Part shown: positions 1 through 8,615 of the stretch, one piece after another | How the letters are laid out: each line of letters opens with the position of its first letter | How positions within the stretch are numbered: position 1 is the stretch's first letter | NCBI GenBank assembly: GCA_041394285.1 | Contig: JAWKIL010000017.1 | Coordinates: 1 to 64,000, forward strand | Length of the DNA: 64,000 nucleotides | Source: CADEDH01 sp041394285 | Lineage (GTDB): Bacteria; Actinomycetota; Acidimicrobiia; Acidimicrobiales; SZUA-35 | Direction: 5' to 3' | Translations under genes and position numbers: made by a program | The notes under the pieces: generated by a model | Told to the model about the DNA's origin: nothing | Database searches by the model: none | What the model saw: the letters and a program-made list of their open reading frames with translations, nothing else

Positions 1-998
1 CGTCGAAGCGCCCGAGCCGAACCGCATCGCTGGCCGCCAACGGGCCGGCACCGGTTCCCAACCGGGCCACGCCGCCGCCGGGCCGCAAGGCATCGGTGGT
101 GACATCACCTCTCGTGGCTGCCGCCCCCTCCGGGCGCCAGTCGTCCGACGCTCCCAGCCGGGCCTCGGCCCGGACGGCCGGGGGGAGCGCCAAGGCATCC
201 ACCGCCCCCGCTCCGGCCGGGGCGGCACCGGCCAGCGGCCGCAAGGTCGAAGAGCTGAACGACCCACGTTCGTTCATGAGCTTTGTGAGCAGGTACTCGA
301 TCGGGGACGAGGTCGAGGCGGTGGTGGAGCAATTCTCGTCCCACGGCTGCTATCTCCGGGCGGCGACTGCCCGCTGCTACCTCCCGTGCCGAGCGATGGG
401 GGATCCGCCCCCCACCCGGGCCCGCGACGTGGTGGCTCAGGGGCAGCCCATCATCGTGAAGGTCGAGTCCCTGGACGCCGACCGTCGCGGCATCAACGTT
501 GCGTTGGTGCGAACCGTCGTCGACGCCGGCGACGGGGAAGAAAGCATGCAAGGTAAGCAAACCCGTGATCCGGGGGCGGCGAAGACCCGCTCCAGGACTC
601 CCGCCAACCCCCCTCCGGCGGAGGCACCCGTCGCCGAAGACGGCTCTGCCCCCCACGAGGGGTCACTCACAAGGAGCACAACCAACGTGGCAACAACCAA
701 GCCGGCCAAGAAGACGGCAACCCGTGGTGGGGTTGCTTCGGCCAAGAAGACCGCGGCCACCGGAGCCAAGAAGGCGGCCAAGGCCACCTCGTCGGCTCGG
801 GTGAAGAAGGCCGTCACCAAGAAGGCGGCGACCACCAAGAAGGCCGCCACCACCAAGAAGGCCACGGCCAAGAAGGCCGTGACCAAGAAGGCCGCCACCA
901 AGAAGGCCGCCACGGCCAAGAAGGCGCCGGCCAAGAAGGCCGCCGTGAAGAAGACGGCGACCAAGGCCACCGCCAAGAAGGCCGCTGCCAAGAAGTAG
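1..998 (+). CDS. S1-like RNA-binding protein with histone-H1-like Lys/Ala tail (5' end outside window)
   Basis: The frame is open to the left edge of the window, so the true start probably lies upstream; the first in-window GTG (96) is only one possibility. After a Pro/Ala-rich stretch, roughly nt 270-530 encode an S1/OB-fold-like segment (FMSFVSRYSIGDEVEAVVEQ, then a glycine/aromatic pattern and KVESLDADRRGINVALV). The last ~110 residues are low-complexity repeats of the type TKKAATTKKA and AKKA, ending AAAKK, like the C-terminal tails of histone H1 and actinobacterial HU. An S1 fold plus a strongly basic tail suggests binding of RNA or of the nucleoid. A GC-rich hairpin follows the stop, so this is the end of a transcription unit. 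The family is not securely identified. Confidence 0.7.
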   Translation, partial: SKRPSRTASLAANGPAPVPNRATPPPGRKASVVTSPLVAAAPSGRQSSDAPSRASARTAGGSAKASTAPAPAGAAPASGRKVEELNDPRSFMSFVSRYSIGDEVEAVVEQFSSHGCYLRAATARCYLPCRAMGDPPPTRARDVVAQGQPIIVKVESLDADRRGINVALVRTVVDAGDGEESMQGKQTRDPGAAKTRSRTPANPPPAEAPVAEDGSAPHEGSLTRSTTNVATTKPAKKTATRGGVASAKKTAATGAKKAAKATSSARVKKAVTKKAATTKKAATTKKATAKKAVTKKAATKKAATAKKAPAKKAAVKKTATKATAKKAAAKK

Positions 999-1010
999 CC
1001 CCCGGAGCGA

Positions 1011-1076
1011 CCCCGCCCTGGCGGGGGGCGTCCGCTCGAATCACGTCGTGAGCCCGGTCCTGGTGGCCGGGCTCAC
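1011..1076 (+). terminator. Two consecutive GC-rich hairpins
   Basis: CCCCGCC-CT-GGCGGGG at 1011-1026, followed by a perfect 10-bp stem at 1048-1076 (GTGAGCCCGG with CCGGGCTCAC). They lie directly after the stop of the basic-tailed protein. There is no clear U-tract, as is usual in very GC-rich actinobacteria, so termination is inferred from position. Confidence 0.55.
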
Positions 1077-1088
1077 GTGCTCTATCCC

Positions 1089-1140
1089 TGGGGGCTACGC
1101 GCCCCCGGCGCCTTCGGCGCCTCCCCATCGGGCCAGGGGC
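1089..1140. repeat. Copy of dispersed GGGGGC...GCCCCC intergenic hairpin repeat
   Basis: GGGGGC-TACGC-GCCCCC followed by GGCGCC-TTC-GGCGCC and a CCCC-rich tail. Related elements lie at 11814-11880, 39619-39692 (opposite orientation), 52464-52520 and 52553-52608. The copy lies just upstream of ettA. Confidence 0.5.
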
Positions 1141-1176
1141 GGCCGGGACGGGGCCGGCGGGTAGGCTCGATGCACG

Positions 1177-2865
<1,689 letters not shown>

Positions 2866-2927
2866 CCCGGGGTCGGCCGTCCGGCTGTACCCCTCACAGG
2901 CGGCGGCGCGGTGCCGATGGAGTTGCC

Positions 2928-3221
2928 ATGGCTACCAGCCCGGCAACCACCAGCGCCAAGCCCTCCGCCGACACCAAGCCGCCTGCGGTCAAGAAGGCGG
3001 CGGGCAAGGCCACGTGGCAGAGCCGGGCCGTCGTCCGCCTCATCGAGGCCGGCTGCGTGGCCGAGTGCCCGGTGTGCGGCGAGCGGGTGAAGTACCGGGC
3101 CCGCCACCGCGATCAGCAGGTGATCTGCAACGTCTACGACAAGGGCCGCTGGCAGCGGGTGGAGCAGTACCACCTCGACTGCTACACCGCGGCCGACTGC
3201 CCCCACGGCCCGGTCGAGTGA
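2928..3221 (+). CDS. Small zinc-ribbon-like protein
   Basis: A 97-aa protein starting at the ATG that gives MATSPATTSAK; the longer frame upstream is antisense-like coding inside ettA. The N-terminal 30 residues are Lys/Ala-rich (PPAVKKAAGKATWQSR). The core carries a CPVCGE knuckle and then the cluster HLDCYTAADCPHG, i.e. CxxC plus a Cys/His set that could bind one zinc. It lies 62 nt after ettA in the same direction, so it may be co-transcribed. No function is assigned; similar small proteins in actinobacteria are annotated as hypothetical. A nucleic-acid-binding role is an inference from the zinc knuckle and basic N-terminus. Confidence 0.75.
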   Translation: MATSPATTSAKPSADTKPPAVKKAAGKATWQSRAVVRLIEAGCVAECPVCGERVKYRARHRDQQVICNVYDKGRWQRVEQYHLDCYTAADCPHGPVE

Positions 3222-3233
3222 GCCCTTTCGGGC
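3220..3233 (+). terminator. Short hairpin at the stop codon of the zinc-ribbon gene
   Basis: AGCCC-TTTC-GGGCT overlaps the TGA stop at 3219-3221. Its position suggests a terminator or mRNA 3'-end stabiliser. Confidence 0.35.
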
Positions 3234-3290
3234 TCCTCGGCTTCGCCTGCGGCGCACCCCGCGAGTAAGTAGCGGAGCGGCACCTTCCAG

Positions 3291-3296
3291 TAGGGT
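3291..3296 (+). promoter_or_regulatory. Leaderless -10 box TAGGGT for the CysQ-like gene
   Basis: TAGGGT is followed by exactly 6 nt and then the GTG start at 3303, placing the expected transcription start at the first base of the start codon. Confidence 0.6.
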
Positions 3297-3302
3297 GCTT
3301 GG

Positions 3303-4055
3303 GTGCCCGCAACTGCTGACGACCACGCCCTGGCCATCGACCTGGCCCGCGACACCGGCAAGATCCTGGTGGAGCTGCGTCAGCGGATGCTGCTGGAAGG
3401 CACCACCCACTGGGAGCTGAAGGACGCCGGCGACATGGCGGCCCACCACTTCATCGTCAAGCATCTGGCCGAGGTCCGCCCGAACGACTCCGTGCTGTCG
3501 GAGGAAGGAGCGGACCGTCGCGAGCGCCTGACAGCCGATCGGGTGTGGATCGTCGACCCGCTCGACGGCACCCGGGAGTACGCCGAGCCTCCCCGGTCGG
3601 ACTGGGCGGTCCACATCGCCCTGGTCATGAACGGCGATCCGGTGGCCGGCGCGGTGAGCCTCCCGGCCGAGGGGATCGTGCTCGGCACCCAACCCGCCCC
3701 CGAGTTGGGCCCCCTGCCCGACCGGGCCCCCCGGGTGATCGTGAGCCGCAGCCGCCGTCCCCCGGCCGCCATCATGCTGGCCCGGGAGCTGGAGGCGGAC
3801 TACATCGAGATGGGGTCGGCGGGGGCCAAGGCCATGGCCGTGGTGCTCGGTCTGGCCGACATCTACGCCCACTCCGGGGGCCAGTACGAGTGGGACAACT
3901 GCGCCCCGGTGGCCGTTGCCACCGCCGCCGGCCTCCATTGCTCCCGTCTCGACGGATCTCCGATGGTGTACAACAATCCCGACCCCTACCTCCCCGATCT
4001 CCTCATCTGCCGTCCCGAGTACGCCGAGCGCTGCCTCGAGATCCTCAATGGCTGA
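3303..4055 (+). CDS. Inositol-monophosphatase family phosphatase, CysQ-like
   Basis: A 250-aa Li-sensitive phosphatase-fold protein. The metal-binding motifs are visible: LSEEGAD (~66-72), the signature WIVDPLDGTREY (~82-93) and the C-terminal WDNCAPVAVATAAG (~198-211), where the Asp completes the metal site. The TREY in place of TxNF and the overall length fit the CysQ / 3'(2'),5'-bisphosphate nucleotidase branch (PAP to AMP plus phosphate), which also acts on inositol phosphates in mycobacteria; the exact substrate cannot be told from sequence. The GTG start sits 6 nt after TAGGGT, so the mRNA is probably leaderless. The stop overlaps the next gene's ATG (ATGGCTGA), indicating translational coupling to the UbiB-like kinase. 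Confidence 0.85.
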   Translation: MPATADDHALAIDLARDTGKILVELRQRMLLEGTTHWELKDAGDMAAHHFIVKHLAEVRPNDSVLSEEGADRRERLTADRVWIVDPLDGTREYAEPPRSDWAVHIALVMNGDPVAGAVSLPAEGIVLGTQPAPELGPLPDRAPRVIVSRSRRPPAAIMLARELEADYIEMGSAGAKAMAVVLGLADIYAHSGGQYEWDNCAPVAVATAAGLHCSRLDGSPMVYNNPDPYLPDLLICRPEYAERCLEILNG

Positions 4056-5673
4056 GGTCGTCCCACCCGTTCGCTCCCCCGCCCATCACCCCGTCGCCCC
4101 CGACGACCTGCACCTCGGTTCGTTCTCCGAGAACCCGCCGTGGAGTCTGGCCGGGCGCGAGCTGATCTGGCGCCGCCCGGTGGCCCAGCTGCGGGCGGCC
4201 CAGGCCCGTGACCTGCCCAACCTCACCCGCCCACCGCGCGTCCCACCGGCCCTGCGGGCCCTCGACGTGGCCCGGGTGCTCGGCCCTGCGTTCGGCACCT
4301 GGTTCGTGCGGGAGCGGGGCACCGAGCGATCCCGAGCCGGGCTGTCGCGCCGGTTCCGGGTGGCGGCCGAGAAGCTCGGCCCCACCTACATCAAGCTGGC
4401 GCAGATCATCTCGGCCGGCAAGGGCGTGTTCCCCGACGAGCTGGTGGCCGAGTGCCGCAAGTGCCGCGACCAGGTGACGCCCGTCCCCTACACCGACATC
4501 GTGGAGGTGGTGGAGGCCGAGCTGGGCCAACCCCTGCACAAGGTGTTCCGCTCCTTCGACCCCACACCGCTGGCCGCCGCTTCCATCGCCCAGGTCCACA
4601 CCGCCGTCCTGCGCACCGGGGAGGAGGTGGTGGTCAAGGTGCAGCGCCCCGGCATCGACAACCTGATCCGGCGCGACCTCAAGGTGCTGAGCTGGCTGGC
4701 GCCGTTCCTGGTGGGCCGGATCCCGTTCACCGCCCTGGCCAACCCGCCGGCCCTGGTGGAGCTGTTCGCCGAGACCATCGTCGAGGAGCTCGACTTCCGG
4801 CTGGAGGCGGCGAACATGCTCGACATCGCCGAGATGTTCGTGAAGCTGGGTCGGCCCAACTTCGTGGTCCCCCGCCCCCACCCCACCCACGTGACCAAGC
4901 GGGTACTGGTGATGGAGCGCCTCCACGGCTTCAACTTCGACGACGTGAGCGGGATGAAGGCGGCCGGCGTCGACACGGCCGAGGTCATCCAGACCGCCAT
5001 GCTCGGCTTCCTGGAAGGCGCCTTCCTCCACGGCGTCTTCCACGGCGACCTCCACGGCGGGAACCTGTTCGTCCTGGAGGACGGGCGTGTGGGGCTGGTG
5101 GACTTCGGGATCACCGGGCGGCTCACCGAAGCCGAGCGGCTGGCCTTCCTGCGGATGATGATGACGGCCACCATGAACGACATCAAGGGCCAGGTGGCGG
5201 CCATGCGGGACCTGGGAGCGCTGCCCCCCGACACCGACATCGGGGCCGTCATCGCCGACCTCGGGCTCGACAAACCGCCGATCGACCCCACCCAGATGAG
5301 CCCGGAGGAGCTGGTCAGCGAGCTGCAGCGGATCCTCAAGGCGCTGCTGGGCTACGGGGCCCGCCTGCCCAAGCCCCTCATGCTCTACGTGAAGAACATG
5401 ATCTTCCTCGACGGGGCCATCGGCACGCTGGCCCCCGAGCTCGACATGTTCGCCGTCGTCACCCGGATCGCCACCCACTTCGCCACCGCCCACGGGGCCA
5501 CCATCGCCGCCCAGCTCGGTGTGTCGCCGACGTCGTGGGAGATGGACCTGGAGGGGCTCAAGGCCGGCTTCGGTGTGGACCCCAACGAGAAGTCCAGCCT
5601 CACCTATGCCGAGTTGCAGGAACGGCGGGCCCTCATCCAGCGCCGCCTCCGCCGCCATCGCCCCGGAGACTGA
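4048..5673 (+). CDS. ABC1/UbiB family atypical kinase
   Basis: A 541-aa protein read from the ATG that overlaps the end of the upstream phosphatase by 8 nt. ABC1/ADCK hallmarks are present: the KxGQ-like motif KLGPTYIKLAQI (~109), the Ala-rich nucleotide loop and lysine (AAASIAQVHTAVL, then VVVKVQRPGI), the catalytic FHGDLHGGN (~331) and the metal-binding VDFGITG (~350). Bacterial UbiB proteins support isoprenoid-quinone metabolism through an ATPase activity on lipid precursors; actinobacteria make menaquinone, so the true lipid partner is unknown. The last ~50 residues lack the membrane helices of E. coli UbiB; only a short hydrophobic stretch (LPKPLMLYVKNMIFLDGAI) is seen. Confidence 0.9.
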   Translation: MAEVVPPVRSPAHHPVAPDDLHLGSFSENPPWSLAGRELIWRRPVAQLRAAQARDLPNLTRPPRVPPALRALDVARVLGPAFGTWFVRERGTERSRAGLSRRFRVAAEKLGPTYIKLAQIISAGKGVFPDELVAECRKCRDQVTPVPYTDIVEVVEAELGQPLHKVFRSFDPTPLAAASIAQVHTAVLRTGEEVVVKVQRPGIDNLIRRDLKVLSWLAPFLVGRIPFTALANPPALVELFAETIVEELDFRLEAANMLDIAEMFVKLGRPNFVVPRPHPTHVTKRVLVMERLHGFNFDDVSGMKAAGVDTAEVIQTAMLGFLEGAFLHGVFHGDLHGGNLFVLEDGRVGLVDFGITGRLTEAERLAFLRMMMTATMNDIKGQVAAMRDLGALPPDTDIGAVIADLGLDKPPIDPTQMSPEELVSELQRILKALLGYGARLPKPLMLYVKNMIFLDGAIGTLAPELDMFAVVTRIATHFATAHGATIAAQLGVSPTSWEMDLEGLKAGFGVDPNEKSSLTYAELQERRALIQRRLRRHRPGD

Positions 5674-5685
5674 GCCACCCCATTC

Positions 5686-5734
5686 CGAACTGTGGCGCGA
5701 GATGCTGCAGGTTGCGCGCTGGCGTCACAGTTCG
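5686..5734. repeat. 49-bp intergenic palindrome, CGAAC...GTTCG type
   Basis: CGAACTGTGGCGC pairs with GCGTCACAGTTCG (one mismatch in the arms). It belongs to a set of four elements of almost equal total length (others at 6460, 28895 and 30349) with CGAAC/GTTC ends but different inner stem sequence. Confidence 0.6.
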
Positions 5735-5773
5735 CACATGTCAACTCTCCGCCGGCCGGCTGGCGGGGGGCGC

Positions 5774-5779
5774 TAGTGT
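5774..5779 (+). promoter_or_regulatory. Leaderless -10 box TAGTGT for nucS
   Basis: TAGTGT followed by 7 nt and the ATG at 5787; no Shine-Dalgarno sequence is seen in between. Confidence 0.6.
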
Positions 5780-5786
5780 CGCCTGA

Positions 5787-6446
5787 ATGCGACTTGTGGT
5801 GGCCGACTGCACCGTCGACTACAACGGGCGGCTCGACGCCCACCTCCCCCGGGCGGTGCGGCTGATCATGGTGAAGGCCGACGGCTGCGTGGCCATCCAC
5901 GCCGACGGCGGCGCCTACAAGCCGCTCAACTGGATGACGGCACCCAACCTGATCATCGAGGGTGACGACGGCTGGGTGGTGTCGAACCCCAAGGGCGAGA
6001 CGCTCACCATCACCCTGCACGAGATCCACAGCGACACCACCCACCACCTGGGCGAGGATCCCGGGCTGCGCAAGGACGGGGTGGAGGCCCATCTGCAGGA
6101 GCTGCTGGCCCTCGATCCCGAGCGGCTGGAGCCGGGGATGCGGCTCATCCGCCGGGAGCACCCCACCGACATCGGCCCGGTCGACCTGCTGTGCCGGGAC
6201 GGCGAGGGCCGGGTGGTGGCCATCGAGGTGAAGCGCCGGGGCGAGATCGACGGGGTGGAGCAGCTCACCCGCTACCTCGACTTCCTGAACCGCCAGCCCG
6301 ACCTCACCCCGGTGCGGGGGATGTTCGTGGCCCAGGAGATCAAGCTCCAAGCCAAGACGCTGGCGTCGGACCGTCAGATCGGCTGGGTCGAGGTGGACTA
6401 CGACGAGCTGCGGGGCATCGAACGCCCCCAGCAGCGCCTGTTCTGA
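5787..6446 (+). CDS. nucS: Mismatch-specific endonuclease NucS
   Basis: A 219-aa protein of the NucS/EndoMS family, which replaces MutS-MutL mismatch repair in most Actinobacteria and some Archaea. The N-terminal half is the DNA-binding domain; the C-terminal nuclease domain shows the PD-(D/E)xK residues D133 (IGPVDLL), E147 and K149 (VVAIEVKRRGE). The protein ends RPQQRLF, a good QxxLF-type beta-clamp-binding peptide, in line with clamp-stimulated cleavage of mismatched DNA reported for this family. Transcription is probably leaderless (TAGTGT 7 nt before ATG). A perfect 14-bp inverted repeat follows between this gene and the convergent MaoC gene. Confidence 0.95.
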   Translation: MRLVVADCTVDYNGRLDAHLPRAVRLIMVKADGCVAIHADGGAYKPLNWMTAPNLIIEGDDGWVVSNPKGETLTITLHEIHSDTTHHLGEDPGLRKDGVEAHLQELLALDPERLEPGMRLIRREHPTDIGPVDLLCRDGEGRVVAIEVKRRGEIDGVEQLTRYLDFLNRQPDLTPVRGMFVAQEIKLQAKTLASDRQIGWVEVDYDELRGIERPQQRLF

Positions 6447-6459
6447 GGCCAAAAACAGC

Positions 6460-6508
6460 CGAACTCTGACACCAGCGCTCAAAATACAGCACCCGGTGTC
6501 AGAGTTCG
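6460..6508. repeat. 49-bp palindrome between convergent genes (perfect 14-bp arms)
   Basis: CGAACTCTGACACC at 6460-6473 is the exact reverse complement of GGTGTCAGAGTTCG at 6495-6508, with a 21-nt loop. It lies between nucS (+) and the MaoC gene (-), so it may be a bidirectional terminator. Confidence 0.7.
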
Positions 6509-6522
6509 CAGGGTTTGGCTGG

Positions 6523-7392
6523 CTACTTGTAGGTGACGCCGCCGTTGTCGATGACCACCCGGCCGTCGCCGCCGAACGTCTGGAAGATGGCCTTGCCCGG
6601 GCCGTCCTCCCAGATGCGCACGGTGAGCGCCTCCCCCGGGAGCACCGGCGAGCTGAACCGGGCGTCCATGCCGGTGAACCGGGCCGGGTCCGACCCGCAC
6701 AGGGTGTGGAGCAGGGCCCGGCCGGTGAACCCGTAGGTGCACAGGCCGTGGAGGATCGGCTTGGGGAACCCGCCGACGTCGGAGAACTGCTTGTCCGAGT
6801 GGAGCGGGTTCTTGTCGCCGCAGAGGCGGTAGAGCAGGGCCTGGTCGGGCCGGGTCTGCATCGTCACCTCGTGGTCGGGGGCCCGGTCGGGGGCCACGTT
6901 GGCCTTGCCCGAAGGGCCCCGGTCGCCACCGAAGCCACCCTCGCCGGTGATGAACACCGACGCGGTGGCCTCGTAGAGCGGCTGACCGTCGGCCACCAGG
7001 GTGCCGGTGGTCTTGGTGGCGATGACCGCCCCCTTGCCCTTGTCGTACACACCGACGATCTCGTCGACCGTCTCCACCTCACCGGCGATCGGCATCTCCC
7101 GGAAGAGCGTGATGCCCTGCTCGCCGTGGACGAGCATCCGGGGATCGTAGGTGCCGGCCTGGCTCATGGCCGACTTGCCGCCGGTGGCGGTGAAGCCGAA
7201 CAGCACCACCATCGTGGGGAACACGCGCTGCTGCACGCCGGCGGTGTTGTCGGTGGTGAACTCGAGCTCGTAGCCCACCGGGTCGGTGACGCCGGCACCG
7301 ATGCCGAGGGCGTAGAGGATGGCGTCGTCGGACGTCCACGAGGCCCGACGGGGCTCGCCCTTGGCGCCGACGGCATCCGGGTTGACAGGCAT
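6523..7392 (-). CDS. MaoC-like (R)-specific enoyl-CoA hydratase
   Basis: A 289-aa double-hot-dog protein. The C-terminal half carries the hydratase-2 motif GDKNPLHSD (~187-195) with the catalytic Asp and His, followed by FPKPILHGLCTYGF, typical of MaoC dehydratases and of the hydratase-2 part of peroxisomal MFE-2. The N-terminal half is the degenerate partner domain. It hydrates 2-enoyl-CoA to (R)-3-hydroxyacyl-CoA. The adjacent upstream SDR (start 8355, 33-bp gap) is the natural next enzyme, oxidising the (R)-3-hydroxyacyl-CoA. A strong Shine-Dalgarno (GAGGAGG) precedes the ATG, unlike the leaderless genes nearby, consistent with an internal operon position. Confidence 0.9.
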   Translation of the reverse strand: MPVNPDAVGAKGEPRRASWTSDDAILYALGIGAGVTDPVGYELEFTTDNTAGVQQRVFPTMVVLFGFTATGGKSAMSQAGTYDPRMLVHGEQGITLFREMPIAGEVETVDEIVGVYDKGKGAVIATKTTGTLVADGQPLYEATASVFITGEGGFGGDRGPSGKANVAPDRAPDHEVTMQTRPDQALLYRLCGDKNPLHSDKQFSDVGGFPKPILHGLCTYGFTGRALLHTLCGSDPARFTGMDARFSSPVLPGEALTVRIWEDGPGKAIFQTFGGDGRVVIDNGGVTYK

Positions 7393-7425
7393 GGGTCTTC
7401 CTCCTCGTTGCTGGTGCGCCGGATC

Positions 7426-8355
7426 CTAGTAGGGGGTGGGGCGGCCGGGGCCGGTGACCGGCTTGCCCGACATGTCGCTGTTGGGGGCGGCCTTGGCCAT
7501 CAGCTCCTTGACCAGAGGGCCGATCAGCTTGGGGTCGTCGACCGGCTCCAGCACCGGGCCCCGGCGCCACATCTCGGCCACGCCGAGGATGTTGCCGGTG
7601 GCCTCGAAGACCCGGCCGGTGACCTGGGCCGACTCGGCGGAGCAGAGCCAGGTGACGATGGGGGCGATCCAGCGGGGGCTCATGGCCTCGCGGGCCTCGC
7701 CCTCCAGGCTCCCCATGCCGCCCAGGTTCTCGGTCATGCGGGTGAGGGCGCCGGGGGCGATGGCGTTCACCGTGACGCCGTAGCGGGCCATCTCCTGGGC
7801 GGCGATGATGGTGAAGGCGGCGATGCCGGCCTTGGCCGCCCCGTAGTTGGTCTGGCCCGGGTTGCCGTAGATGCCCGACACCGACGAGGTGTTGATGATG
7901 CGGCCGTCGTTGGTCTCACCGGCCTTGGTGCGCTCCCGCCAGTAGGCGGCGGCCCACCGGGACGGGGCGAAGGTGCCCTTGAGGTGCACCTTGATCACGG
8001 CGTCCCACTCTGCCTCGGTCATGTTGGTGAGCATCCGGTCACGCAGGATGCCGGCGTTGTTGACCACGGCATCGAGGCCGCCGAAGGTCTCGATGGCCAT
8101 GTTGACCATGCGCTGGGAGCCCTCCCAGTCCGACACGTCGTCGCCGTTGGCGATGGCCTCGCCGCCCATGCCCTTGATCTCCTCGACGACCTCCTGGGCC
8201 GGAGACTTGTCGCCGCCGGTGCCGTCGACCTCGCCCCCGAGGTCGTTGACCACGACCTTGGCCCCTTCGCTGGCCAGCATGAGCGCGTGCTCGCGCCCGA
8301 TCCCGCGCCCTGCGCCGGTGACGATGACCACCCGGCCGTCACAAAGCCCACTCAT
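7426..8355 (-). CDS. SDR-family (R)-3-hydroxyacyl-CoA dehydrogenase-like protein
   Basis: A 309-aa protein taken from the ATG giving MSGLCDGRVVIVTG, preceded by GGAGGT; a longer frame upstream lacks family similarity. Motifs: TGAGRGIG (~12-19) for NAD(P), NNAG (~96), catalytic Ser in INTSSVSG and YxxxK in NYGAAKAG. The insert after the second strand (NDLGGEVDGTGGDKSPAQ) is typical of the dehydrogenase domain of MFE-2-type multifunctional enzymes. With the MaoC gene downstream it makes a split version of MFE-2, i.e. hydration plus dehydrogenation of (R)-intermediates in acyl or steroid side-chain beta-oxidation. The actual chain is unknown. Confidence 0.88.
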   Translation of the reverse strand: MSGLCDGRVVIVTGAGRGIGREHALMLASEGAKVVVNDLGGEVDGTGGDKSPAQEVVEEIKGMGGEAIANGDDVSDWEGSQRMVNMAIETFGGLDAVVNNAGILRDRMLTNMTEAEWDAVIKVHLKGTFAPSRWAAAYWRERTKAGETNDGRIINTSSVSGIYGNPGQTNYGAAKAGIAAFTIIAAQEMARYGVTVNAIAPGALTRMTENLGGMGSLEGEAREAMSPRWIAPIVTWLCSAESAQVTGRVFEATGNILGVAEMWRRGPVLEPVDDPKLIGPLVKELMAKAAPNSDMSGKPVTGPGRPTPY

Positions 8356-8615
8356 CTTCGCTTGTACCTCCGTTATCGGGGACCGATCCTGGCAACGATC
8401 CGCCACCCACAGGCAGCGGAGCATCGCGACACTGCTACTCGGCACTACTTGTTACCGGCACTGCGGGCCCTGATCATGGCACAGCCGGCCTCCGGGGCGG
8501 AAAACGCCCACGGGGGCTCGATTGGGGGCCGCACGGCACCCCCGGACAATCACCCGGCCCGGTGGCACCGACCATGAGCATGGCGGCCGCAGCCGCCGTG
8601 GCACACTGTACAGCG

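Noticed and set aside
3916..4047. N-terminal extension of the UbiB-like protein
   Set aside because: It would overlap the CysQ-like gene by 140 nt; the ATGGCTGA overlap at 4048 is a standard coupled start.
4045..5658. 537-aa minus-strand ORF over the UbiB-like gene
   Set aside because: Shadow ORF typical of high-GC codon bias; the plus strand has full ABC1 kinase motifs.
8356..8445. 30-residue N-terminal extension of the SDR
   Set aside because: Extra residues do not match the SDR family, and GGAGGT sits just before ATG 8355.
6496..8577. 693-aa plus-strand ORF over the MaoC/SDR genes
   Set aside because: Antisense to two well-supported enzymes; no motif and His/Gly/Val-rich shadow composition.
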